DNA of 64,000 nt from Yponomeuta sedellus (taxonomy: Eukaryota; Arthropoda; Insecta; Lepidoptera; Yponomeutidae), in assembly GCA_934045075.1 (NCBI GenBank), contig OW203725.1:23158714-23222713 (forward strand), in the 5' to 3' direction. The notes under the pieces are model-generated. The model was not told the DNA's origin, did no database searches, and saw nothing but the letters and a program-made list of their open reading frames with translations. The position numbers and the translations under genes are program-made. This document shows, piece after piece, positions 31,971 through 43,900 of this stretch; positions within the stretch are counted from its first letter, which is position 1, and every line of letters begins with the position of its first letter.

Positions 31971-33370
31971 GTTTCTAAAAGTTCAAGCCGCCACATCTCA
32001 CGTGGCGTAGCGCATGCAGACTCAGCCGGTGATTCAGTGGTTCTAGCTTGATACTACAATTAGAAGAAGCGTCCCCCCATAATTTGGAAAGTAACACTCA
32101 TTCTGGGCTCTTTGGAAGGACCTGTTTTCTCCTGTTTACTAAATTAGGTTTGCTTCGTTTGATTAGTTAGCAACACTTGGGCAACTTGGAATCGCCATAA
32201 AAAATACCCAACTCTATTGTTTCATTAAAAGCAACCTCTGTTTGGACAACAGGTGTCCCCATTTCACAAACAACGCCTCGCCAGCGCGTATAGATTCAAA
32301 GAAAAATCTTGAAACTGTATCGTGGCGGTATTTTGTAGAATAGTCTGGAGGTTAGTGAAAACAGCAGACCAAAAAATGGACGGCCACATAGGTTTTCGGC
32401 GCTTTAATAGATTATGGCGACTAAATTATATCCTTCAATGAGCTCTTAAATATGGCTGGAGAAACCGCATTTCGTTTTCAAGACTGTCCCACTGAGCACA
32501 GCAGATCTTTCCAAACTTGCATAAGTAAAGGGGTGTTAATTTTTACAATTCGACTGGTATATTATTATTACGTTTCCGAAGTGTCAAAATATATTATTTA
32601 TATTATATTTGACAGTTAGGAGTAGGTTAAACCGGACTATACAGTGGAGAAGTTACGTAGTACTGCACCAGATGTGCATAAAATAATTGCAGTAGCCAAA
32701 AGATTATCATTACAAACATAACCCCAATTAAGTAAATTAACAAGAAGTAATGTACTTATGCGTAGGCGTGAAAGAGGCCTATGCCGAACTGTGTGCTTTG
32801 TTTATGGTATGATTAGATAGTTACTATGTACCAAATTGTTTTAATGTTTTTTTTTTTTTTACTTTTTGTCCCTTGAATACTGGCAAATTTCCGCAACCTC
32901 GTAATGGTGTGTTAGCCCATTTTGTGGAAGGAGCACCAGCCATGGACTACACATCACAACTAGGTACCAGAAGTTATATTGACTGAAAGCTAAAATAGAG
33001 CTCATGATAAAGGAGCATATTTTATATTGTATTTTTTGTGAACATTGGCAATCATTAGATTAGCAATGATCCAGCATGAACTAGGTACATTATAAACAAA
33101 CGCGAAATCTAACCGCAATTATACTTAGCTCATTCAAATGTGGTTAAAATATGGGAAGCAATAATGTCAATGAAATTGCTTGTGCTAGGTCATTCACTCA
33201 TCTCATTAATTCAAGGAATGAAATGAACGCCGACTATAATTGATTTCTTGACATTAAGACTATTTAAATAGATATTTTTTAAACCCAGACCAAAGCGGAA
33301 TGAAACGAAATATACATACCTAGAACTAGTAATCTAACACGTGAAGAGGATGAAGGAAGAAAGATTGACG
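31971..33370. other. No gene seen
   Basis: Anonymous AT-rich DNA without a convincing exon. It may be part of the first intron of the minus-strand gene starting at 35512. Confidence 0.4.
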
Positions 33371-33374
33371 AAAC

Positions 33375-33598
33375 AGATATACTCGTATATTGCGAATATG
33401 GGTGCCAGACGGTCATATTTCGAACAAATAGGCGATATACCAGCAAAGGGGAACATAAAAAGTTCCCGGTACCGGAGTGCGTGCATGCAACGACTAATGT
33501 TGATGCAGCAAAGGTGATGTCAGAATCGTGGCAAGTGGCCGTCCCAGGTCTGTGCCTAGTGCCTACCCCTCTGAGATACAGGCGTGAGTTTATCTGAC
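33375..33598 (+). mobile_element. LINE 3'-end fragment (GTTGATGAAGC family)
   Basis: 'gtgccagacggtcatatttc', 'gcgtgcatgcaacgactaat' and 'acccctctgagatacaggcg', as at 19375-19600. Confidence 0.6.
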
Positions 33599-33860
33599 GG
33601 ACAGCCTCGGTGGCGCAGCGGTTTGGCACGCTGACTGTAAAACCAAAGGTCTCGGGTTCGATCCCCGGTTGGGTCAAACTAGGAAACGAACTTTTCTAGT
33701 TTGTCTCGGGTCTTGGATGTTATCTATGTATTTATTGTATTAAATTTATCGTCGAGTTAGCACCTATAACACAAGTCATTTAGTTGTACTTAGTATAGGG
33801 CTAACGAGATCTGTGTAATATGTCCATGAATAATATTTATTTATTTATATATTTATATCT
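33599..33860 (+). repeat. tRNA-derived SINE (third family)
   Basis: Box A region GGTGGCGCAGCGGTTTGGCA (about 33609) and box B GGGTTCGATCCCC (about 33654). Then comes an unrelated body with 'gtctcgggtcttggatgtta', and it ends in TTTATTTATTTATATATTTA. The layout matches a SINE commonly seen in Lepidoptera. Confidence 0.75.
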
Positions 33861-33964
33861 TATGTAGTAATCTAACTTTTCAAACTGGCTTTACAGAAAA
33901 ACACCTATTATATGCCCTTATATGACGCGCATCAAAGCCCGAGTGATTCTAACTCTGTAATTGT

Positions 33965-34082
33965 CAAATCATATGGATGTTGATGAAGCGAAGGTGATCT
34001 GTCAGGACCGTGGCAAGTGTCAGTCCCTGGTCTCTGCCTACCCCTCTGGGATACAGGCGTGAGGTTATCTATGTATGTGTAT
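33965..34082 (+). mobile_element. LINE 3'-end fragment (GTTGATGAAGC family)
   Basis: 'gttgatgaagcgaaggtgat' to 'ggcgtgaggttatctatgta'. Confidence 0.6.
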
Positions 34083-35400
34083 GTAACTGTTAGATGAATG
34101 GAATCATTATTAATTTGGTCTGTATAATTGGTCTGACCGTGATTATTACGAAAAATATGTACTACTAGTTACTTATTCTGTTCTTTTGTCTTTAGACATA
34201 AATTAAAAGCCAAAATTAAGCACTTTTGTCTCAAACATTATTTAAAAGCCATAACTGATAGAGAGAAAAAAGGCCTATTGTATCTAACCTCAATAATATT
34301 CAAGTTAGGTATGCAATTGCTTGGATTATAGTCTCATCCTTGTGATTAATTGAATATTATGGTATGAGGAAGGGTTAATAATTTAAACTCAGTTAAACTG
34401 AACGGTTTGAATTAGTCAGACGTAACAAGTTGTTAACCATCTATATCTTCATATAAATAAAAATCAATTCCTATTCATTGCAATTTTGCTAAAACTCCAA
34501 AATATGAATTCATTTGGCAATATATATTTTTTTAATCTATTGATCGATTAGAATCCGGATTAACTTAAGTACTTGATTTTTTGTCAGAAAGGTCTGAATT
34601 ATCTATTAAATAAATGTAATCTTAGATCTCTTTGTTCAAGTCCAGGCAAAGTTTAAATAGTGATATGAATAGTTAGTAAAATCTAGGTTGAAGATAAATT
34701 TTCACATTTTCAAATTTTTATAAATTTTTGCACAGATCTCAATCACAAAGAAAAACCCAAGTTAGACTAGTAAGTTGTTATCTATTAGATATTTTATCTA
34801 CCAATTTAAATTCATTGTGAAACAATAGGTTTTGCAATGCCAATTCATGTTTCTCAAATTAGTGTGGTATTGCTAAAAGGGAATCCTTTATTTGACACAC
34901 CACTTGAGAAAATGTTCTAGAAAACCATTTACGAAGATAATTGAATTGTGATAAGATTACGTTACAAAAGTTATTGATAATGTGAGTTCGTATTTAATTT
35001 AAGGTTCCCAGGTATCTTGACCAACACCTTATAACGATAAGTGAAGGATTCCAAATATTGATTTAAATATGTAATCTACTAAACTGTTACAAATAAAACT
35101 TACTAAAAAAAATATTCAGTGCCTGAAACAAGTTCCAACAGTCTCTGCAAACATATCACACCAAATCCTGTTTCTGCAAAACCATTAGTCCTACTATTTG
35201 TGGTTAGGAAATAGTTAATTTTTACCTCTCAGCCACAAAAATTGTACTACCTCTGGTGAACATGTTTGTGGGCCTATAATATTCTTGGCTCAACATTGGT
35301 CAATACAGTTTGAGTGCTCAATAAAGAAGTACGAAATATAACATGGGCACATGCTACAAAGAAGACCATTGTGGGAATATTGTATTAACATTTTACTCAC
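34083..35400 (-). other. Probable start of intron 1 of the minus-strand gene
   Basis: AT-rich, low in repeats, immediately downstream of a strong donor (reverse of ACTCAC at 35395-35400). No second exon could be identified in the window. Confidence 0.45.
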
Positions 35401-35512
35401 CTGGTGGGCTATCCGAGAAGATGGTGATGCCGGTGGGGTCAACATGTGGAGGGAATGCCTCGTACAGGTCTGGTTCCTCTTCTAGCACTGCAGACAACAT
35501 TGCGGAGGGCAT
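35401..35512 (-). CDS. First coding exon of an unidentified gene
   Basis: On the minus strand, ATG at 35512-35510 (a second in-frame ATG at 35500-35498) opens 37 codons ending at an excellent donor CAG|GTGAGT at 35401/35400. The intron is phase 1. The peptide is acidic at first (L-E-E-E-P-D-L-Y-E) and then reads F-P-P-H-V-D-P-T-G-I-T-I-F, which looks like constrained coding sequence. I do not recognise the family. The upstream DNA (35513-36300) is relatively GC-rich and repeat-poor, as for a promoter, and this gene is divergent from MROH1, about 2.4 kb apart. The remaining exons must lie at lower coordinates, possibly outside the window. Confidence 0.6.
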
Positions 35513-36330
35513 GCCGGGCCTTACACACACGCACCAAACTATATGACTAGACACACTCACACACTGTCACAGTATTAGCTCCTTAGAGCTCACGCCCGCG
35601 AGCCACTAAGAGCCATCACCCGTAACACTTGTGCAATGTCCGTCCACCACGCCTAAGTCAAATCTTGCTGCACCATCTTTAAATCTGAAAAATTAAACAG
35701 TTTAATTCACTGGGCGCGCATAGTATTAAATGAATTATCTCTTTCACACGATAAAGAGGACTGTCTTATCAATGTAAGCGACCAAATCGAAATGTGATTG
35801 CTCAAAGGTTTCTCACACTGTTATCGCGCGACGATAGCACAACACAGATGGAATTAATTACCCTGATTGGATAAAATTAGTGTTAAGATCAGCTGATATC
35901 GTGCCAGTAGGCTACGAGTCAGTCTTGACATTTTATTGCTATTTTAAGAACTCTGTGCAGCTGATAGGAAAACATCTCCAATGTCAGACGCGTAACACGC
36001 CCATCGCGAGTTTCGTGTTTGAAAGCCGATGTGTTAGTGGCGGGCGACTCACTCACCGTCATCTCGTCGGCAAATGATGGGTTGCAGGATCCTCGACTCC
36101 GTAGTTACTGCCTTGGAGTCCGCGGGCGACTAAACTCGCTTGTTCCCGTTCCCGGCGCGCTTGCAGCGGGCGGATAGGATAATATCCTCCAATAGAGCCC
36201 CCACAGCTTTGTCACTTAAACGAATCACTTGGTACATCACAAAGATAGATTCATTACTGACCATACGCACGGGGACATAGCGAGTGATATATTAACGGCG
36301 AGATTGCCTCGTACAGTTCACACTAATTTA
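35513..36330. promoter_or_regulatory. Putative promoter/5' region of the minus-strand gene
   Basis: Repeat-poor and richer in GC and CpG than its surroundings, next to the first coding exon. No TATA box could be assigned; this is inferred from position and composition. Confidence 0.35.
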
Positions 36331-37954
36331 ATTTGTTGCTTTATTCGTTGCCCGATTAGTTGAATCAGGACGTTGCGAGTATTTTGTTATGATGAGATTT
36401 CGTGGTCTTTTTTTTCGCGTTTTACAAAAACCCACCCGTCAAACAAAATACGTAGTTTCGTTCGAAATCCAATATCGTACCTACTTTCTTTTTTTCATTC
36501 ACGCACGGCGGGCGATCGCGATTTTATTTGCATTGTATCGCGGGTTCTTGCGGGAACGGAGCGCGAACGAACGAAACAACAAATCGATCAAAGAGTAGAT
36601 AGTGCGAAAGAAGTCAAATAGAGATGAAAGAAATCAGACTACACCTCATAGGTATTTAGCAAGAATGTCTATAATTAACACCTACCTATCTGAATAGAAA
36701 AGAACTGCAGGTGAAGTAACCCATTCTCTGCGTCAGATAACTGTACGCTGTAAATAGAATAGAAGAAATAAAAATTACTGAAATGTCGTACGTAACACAC
36801 AATAATAATTTCGTGGAGATCATTTGAAGGGGTGATTGCACCGTGAATGTAACAGTAAGTGACCTAATACGTATATTATTCCGAATAAAATAAAATAAAA
36901 TAAAATAAGAGATGCATCTAAAAAACAGAAAATATAAACAAATTGTTTTGGCTGTCATTTAATTTCCGTTTTAGACGTGTAGAACCTACACACTCAAAAA
37001 CTTTCGCCTTTATAATATTAGTGTGATATAGTGTGAAGTGTGATGTTATGTGATAGTGTGATTAGTGTGATTTAATGGGCTATAAAAAAGGCCAGGGTGC
37101 CTGGTATCCATCAGAATCCTGAATGCTTTATCATGTTGAATGCAAATTAAATATAGAACATTACCCACTTTAAAAGTCGATGGCAGCATAACTATACAAA
37201 ATACAAATTACAAATACAAATACAAAAAATGCTAAGCTGCAAATTGAAATATCAAAAGATGGATCTTTTCTTTTAATCTGTTGCGTTCCACAGTCTAAAT
37301 AGGAGATACTACGGATTGTTGGAAAGCACTCCACTATTCCGCTTGTAGGCTGGCATGTCTTTTTAACGATAAGTTGAATAATCTTTGATCTGCACTGCTT
37401 TGGTTTGTCGATGGTTTAAAATGCTGCCATGAAAGATTTAGTCATCACCGTTATCTTATCACTGAACTAAATCTTTCATTTTCATCGAATCCGACAGAAA
37501 ACCGTGGTGATTATATAAATTAAAATTAAAGTTTTTATTTCCCTGGTTATACTTTTGTTTCGTTGCATTGTATTTACAGTTTCAATTTCTTGGTATTTAT
37601 TAATTTTGGCAACATTAAGTTGCGATTAGTTTTTACAAATGTCACAATAAATTGTCGCTTGTAATCTTAAAGATTGATTAAATAAAAAACATGTAAACTT
37701 ATAGATATTTAAAAATTAATGACCCTTAACTGTTTTGCCAGTAAGAAAACAAATTCTTTAACAATGCATTCATAGCGGAACGTGTCCGCAAAGACAAGAT
37801 AACTGTCAATGTCAAATCTATTGACGTTACGTTATTGAGTGAAGTAAACAACAAACAGAATAGTTTTAATTTTTCATGGTCATTTCGAATTGGAATAGAA
37901 AACACGGTGAAATATTTTCGGAATTCATCGTTATAATCGTATAAATGCACAAAG
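36331..37954. other. Intergenic region upstream of MROH1
   Basis: Contains a copy of the lepidopteran 'actttcgcctttataatatt' repeat end at 36960-37035 and an AAAATAAAATAAAATAAAAT run at about 36887-36908. The MROH1 promoter should lie in roughly the last 200 bases, but no core motif is evident. Confidence 0.45.
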
Positions 37955-37985
37955 ATGACGTCGCAAGACTCAGGGCAGTTCAAAG
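37955..37985 (+). CDS. MROH1: MROH1 exon 1 (start codon)
   Basis: ATG at 37955 in the context AAAGATGAC. Ten codons and one base, then donor AAAG|GTAAGC. It joins exon 2 to form a Gly codon. Short first coding exons of this kind cannot be proved without a transcript, but phase and donor fit. Confidence 0.7.
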
Positions 37986-40900
37986 GTAAGCTTCAGCCTT
38001 AGATATAACTGAAAATCTTCTAAATACACTGACAAGTGCTTTGTTATGGCTTCTCTCGAATTATTTTTCAGGATACGGCACTATAGAGGTGTTAATAGCA
38101 GCTAGCGGCGATAAGGAGGAGTCTGTAAACAGCGCAGTTATCAAATCGCTCACACGACTCGCATCTGTTTACCCCAACCAAGTGATCAAACACTTTTGCG
38201 AGTTCTACAAGAATCAAGTCAAAGTGAATCCTGTTCAGTTAGGGAACGTAATAAAGTAAGTTGAGAATGTATAGACGGTTCTAGTTAACCGGGTACATCC
38301 AGGTCAAAGACATCTCCTAACGATCATGCATTATGACGTTTTGCATAGAGAGAGATCACTTTATTGTAGGTACGTAGAAAAGGAACCACCACAGACATTA
38401 AATTTTATTGCGTTTGAGAACGCGCAATTGTGTATTAAGATCTCTGGGAACTTTTGCTTTGCATGTTACCTAAAAAGTTGTGTTAACATTATTTAATTTT
38501 CATAACCATGTCAAGATGGTAACAAATCTCTTGACATCAAGTGTGTTATTGTCTTCAACCAAGACCACACATGCACTCCAATCCATCTTCATTATCTTAA
38601 GTGTGTCCCTGTCCATTTATGGCGGATAGTTGTACTGTGCAAAGAAGCTTGTTAAATCCAAAGTCTAATACTAATTGATTATGTGAATACTAATTAACAC
38701 CTATAAGTCAATTACTTTGAGAGGGGCGATGCACTGATACACTTTTTTGTTATCGGTACTGGCACATGCATTTATAGAAGGAAAAGTGTGTGAGTGGGAG
38801 GTAAATATAAGCACTGCCATCTTTATCCCTCATGAGACTATACTTACTGTAATATTTTATTTTATGAAAACCTATTTAGTGGCTAAAAAATCCACCCATG
38901 CTGGGACAACCCGCAACCTCTGGCTAACCGTGCCAGAGCCAGTGCCGTTATTTTATGTTAAAAGGTAAAGTTACATGTAACAAGCACAGAGGTGTTTAAA
39001 AACCGTAATCAGTCAGTCTTGAACTAGGCTGCTACCTAAAAGCAGTTTACACAGCGCAATAATTATCATGAAAATTATACTTTTATTTTCATTAGTTGCA
39101 AATTTGACTCACACAAAGCTGTTTTGTATATTCACTCACTCTTGAGTAGTTCAGTGAAAGTCTTAGTGCTGTGCTCTGCTGTACGATTACTAAAATTGGC
39201 TTTAATTGAACTTTATCAGTGATTAGTGAAAGAAGCAGAGCTGCTATGTTGGATTTATTTTAAGAATAATGATTAGATTGAGCCTGATTGATATCTGAAT
39301 ATACATTCGTGTCCATCTCTGTATAGCACTGACTCGTACCAGGTATTATAAATATCTGTCTTCTACCTCCTCAGAGTTCTGGAACAAACATGTGTGAACC
39401 ACATGAAGGCTGTCCACACAGACGTAGCCACCGATCTTGTCAGCGCCATGCTGCGAGCTATGACACAGCACGGTGATTACCAGCCCAATGTACAGCTTGG
39501 GGCTTCTGCTGTGCTGGTGGCTATTGGACATGTGCATTTGGATTTGGTGAGTCACTATTAGGAATGTCTATACAGTCTGTTAGCTTTTAGAATATACCTC
39601 GGCTACTGTCGGATATATTCGTGTAGTAGAAACATCGGAACTAATATGACACTTAATTTCGAAATCGGAACAATTATGACACTTATACAGAGCAGGAAGT
39701 AGTATTACACTCGTGTGCTGTCGGCGAAAACCAAAGCCAACTCTAGAGCCCGAGGTATATTCTAAAAGCTAACAGACTGTACGGTCGCGGTTCAAAAATC
39801 AGTTTTCAAATTTGATTCTTTAGCACACTGTGTGCAGTAAAGTCTAAAATGCTTTATCTAGGTGCGTATTACTTTTTAATAGTAGTAGCATCTATTTAAA
39901 AACCTATTTAGAGGCTAAAAATTTCACCCATGTAGCATCTATTCTAACAAAAAGAGTATTGTTACGGGCTAGGGTTCTGGATTTGGATGTAAAACGCCAA
40001 TGACAACTTCTTAGGATTTATTCACGCAGGATCTGGTCTGCAGGTCTTCACGACACGAAGTCCACACGTAGATTCCAATCGCAGGTTCAATCGAAGTCCA
40101 ATAGTATCGCTGAGGTCGTAGGTTATCGCTCGTATTGCAGGTATGTTCGCTCGAAGTTCACTCTTCGCTATTCCAAACGGAACTGACAGCGCGCCGCGGC
40201 GGCCGCTATTTATATCCGCCGGCCAGGGTTCTAGAACATTCAAGTACGTACCTACACTCGGTGCACGCGGCAACGACTCTAGAACAAAGTCCGTGTCAAA
40301 GAGATTTGAACCTTATACTAGTGGACATACGAGTCACTATTGCTTGCAGCGTTTTATTGTTTACTAAAACGCAGCATGCGGCGACTATTCGATAGGCTTC
40401 CAGAAGGCTCTATTCTAGATGGTTCGGGATAGGACCGCGACACTGCTCCCCTCTTAGAGATGCTCGTCCCGAGCATCTTCATTACTGCCGTGATAAGAAG
40501 CTAAGCGGTCGATGTGAACCACTTTTTGTGCACCTCTTGGCTGCCGTTGAATTCGGTACGTCACGTCATTTAACCGAGTTACCACTTTGTACGGCCCCTC
40601 CCATCTTGTCTGCAATTTCGGAGATTTTCCTTTTCGTCGAGTTACATTGTGAAGCCAGACTAGTGCTCCTTCTTCGAAGCCGCTTATATTTGCTCGGCGG
40701 TCATACCTAGTCTTCATCTTTTCACTCGACTCCAATCCGTTTTCCCGTACTATGGCATGAATCACTCGCATTTTCTCACGTAACTCGGAAATGTAGTCGT
40801 GTAGAGAACGTGAGTCGTCAGGAGGGCCTCCAGTCAGCAGATCTACTGGTATTCTCAGTTCTCGGCCAAAATTTACACGCGCCGGGGTTACCTTCGTGCT

Positions 40901-43900
40901 TTCATGTTCTGCCGTTCTGTAGGCCAGAAGAAATGGCGGTATGTATTTGTCCCAGTCTCTCTGGTGCCTGTCAACGACTTTTGCTAAATGTCTCTCAAGT
41001 GTTTGGTTAAATCTTTCTACCATGCCGTCAGATTGAGGATGATATGGGGTGGTCCTAGTCTTATGCATTCCCAATATTTTGCAGAGTTCTTGAAATACTT
41101 GAGACTCAAAGTTCCTGCCTTGGTCGGAGTGTATTTCCAAGGGCACACCAAACCGGCAAACTACTTCCTCAAACAACTTGGAGGCAACAGTCGTGGCTTC
41201 TTGATTGGGTATGGCGAATACCTCTGGCCATTTAGTGAAGTAATCCATAACTACCATGAAATACTTATTTCCTGATTCCGTTACTGGGAACGGTGCAGCC
41301 ACATCAACTGCAATGCGTTCCCATGGTGCACCAACGTTATAAAGTTGCAGATTTCCTCGGATTCTAGTTGATGGGCCTTTCACCGCGGCGCAAGTAGCAC
41401 ACTTGCGGCACCAATCTTGCACATCTTCACGACAATGGAGCCAGTAAACCCTTTCTCGAATCTTTGTTAAAGTCCTTTTTAACGCCCAAATGTTCACCTG
41501 ACACGCCGTCATGTACTTCACGAAGGACATCCTGTACCTTATCTCTTGGGACAACTATCTGAAGATGGAACTCTCTGCCGTTAGGTTTCTCCCATTTACG
41601 GTAAAGTATTCCGTTTTGAAGAATAAAACTGTCCCATTGAGCCCAGTATGCCTTGGTGATAGCACTAGTAGGAGCGACTTCGCACCATCTTGGCTTGTCC
41701 TCGCCTCGTTTCTTCCACGCGACAATGAGCCGTACATCTTCGTCATCTTCCTGTGCTTCTTTCATCGCCTCGTCTTCCCAAGATCTCGATGGACTCATTC
41801 TTCTCAACCTCAATGGCAGTTCCTTTGTCTCTTGTTTACAGTCTTCCGGACACGGCCTTCTTGACAGATTGTTCCCATTGCATACTTGTGAGATTCTGGT
41901 TACTTGGGCTTTCCCCGCTCCAGCCAGTACTAGCCTCGGAATCCTAGCTTCGTTTCCGTGATTCACAGTGGAGGCCGGAGCGTTATGCTTCTTTACGAAC
42001 TCTTCAAAACGCTGCTCCATTTTGTTGAAACGCGCACCCAGTCTGTCATCTGTTTTGGTCGTTTGCCTCTCCTTCTTAGGACACGTGAACTGCAGATGCC
42101 CTCTTTCTCCACACTTGTAACACATGGGCCCGGAGTTCCTCTTGGGCGGTGTCTTGATCTCTTTGACCTCCTCCGTAACTTCTCGAAGTTTATACCCTTG
42201 CCGGATATCATGACGCACAGCTTCTACTTCCAGGGCGTGTGCCAGAGCTTCTTTTAATGAAGAATGGTGGCGAAGCTTTACTGCAGCCCTTATTTCAAGA
42301 TCCTTGATCCCGTCGACGAAGGCTTGTAAAATATTCGTGTCCACTATCTTACTATCAGCAAAAGGGTACGCCTTTCGAACCAGCTTCTCAATTTCCAACG
42401 CCCATTGTTGAAGTCCTTCACCCAGGCGCTGGGTCCGGTCGCGTAGCTGGGCACGAAAAACGTGTTCCAGATGCCGTTCCCCATATCTAGCCTCAAGTGC
42501 CTCCAGCAGATCCTTGAACTTGCTGCCTGAGGTGGGCAGTGCCTCCAGGACAGATAAAGCCGAACCTCTGAGCGCGACGGTGAGGGCTGTCAGGCTCTGT
42601 TCGTCCGTCCACCCGTTTGAAGCAGCGACAGTCTGGAACTGCTGGCGGTAGGCGACCCAAGACGTAGTACCATCGTACGGAGGCACCTTCACTTTAGGCC
42701 CTTGGCTTATGCTGACAACTCTGCTCGACGTAACTCCTGCAGCTTTTATACGCCGAACTTCCTGCTCTAGTCCAGTGAGGCCGTTTTTCAGACTTTGTAG
42801 GTCCTCCTCTAATTTGGTAACCCGTTCGGTCACTACTTCTACATCTTCATGTAGTTTAGCGACCGTATCGCTGAACTTTGTAACGGCAGATAGGATCGTC
42901 TGTTGGTCTGCCTTCTGTTCTTCTCGTAGGCCTCGTATCTGCTTGCTCTGTTGTTCTTGCAGGCACTGCATCTGCTTGCTCTGTTCTTCTTGCATGCCCT
43001 TCAACATTGCCATCAGGCACGACATATCCAAAACCTCCACTGTACGTGACTGAGGTTTAATGTCTTCGGTGGGCGTGGCCAGGTGGGCGTGGCTACGAGG
43101 CGGAGCCTGTTGGTCGATTGGTGAAACCTGGTGGTCAAGGCCGGTGGGCGGGGCCTGGCGCGCGGGGTCGGTGGGCGTGGCCTGGTGGGCGGGGGCAGTG
43201 GGCGGAGCCGCTGGGCAGGTACGCGGTGTTTCCTCGATGGGCGTGGCCTGGTGGGCGGGGCCAGGGGGCGTGGCTTGGTCGGTGGGCGTGGCCTGGGGGG
43301 GCGGGGCCAGTGGGCGTGTCCCTATGGCCGGTGGGCGTGGCCCAAGGGGCAGTGGGCGTGGCCTCCGCAGCACCTCTGGACCTGGCCCTCACTCCAGAAG
43401 TATCCTCTCTCGGAGTCAGTGGCATCTCCAAATCCCCAATTCTGACACCAAATGTTACGGGCTAGGGTTCTGGATTTGGATGTAAAACGCCAATGACAAC
43501 TTAGGATTTATTCACGCAGGATCTGGTCTGCAGGTCTTCACGACACGAAGTCCACACGTAGATTCCAATCGCAGGTTCAATCGAAGTCCAATAGTATCGC
43601 TGAGGTCGTAGGTTATCGCTCGTATCGCAGGTATGTTCGCTCGAAGTTCACTCTTCGCTATTCCAAACGGAACTGACAGCGCGCCGCGGCGGCCGCTATT
43701 TATATCCGCCGGCCAGGGTTCTAGAACATTCAAGTACGTACCTACACTCGGTGCACGCGGCAACGACTCTAGAACAAAGTCCGTGTCAAAGAGATTTGAA
43801 CCTTATACTAGTGGACATACGAGTCACTATTGCTTGCAGCGTTTTATAGTTTACTAAAACGCAGCATGCGGCGACTATTCGATAGGCTTCCAGAAGGCTC

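Noticed and set aside
33279..33677. 132-codon minus-strand frame beginning M-T-Q-P-G-I-E-P-E-T-F
   Set aside because: Antisense of the tRNA-derived SINE at 33599 and the LINE tail before it; such peptides are a well-known artefact of this SINE type.
40528..42257. Several plus-strand frames of 60-117 codons
   Set aside because: Antisense to the gag and integrase frames of the LTR element.
43060..43485. Plus-strand Gly/Trp/Arg-rich frames of 98-141 codons
   Set aside because: Shadows of the GC-rich tandem repeat at the gag 5' end, which is coded on the minus strand.
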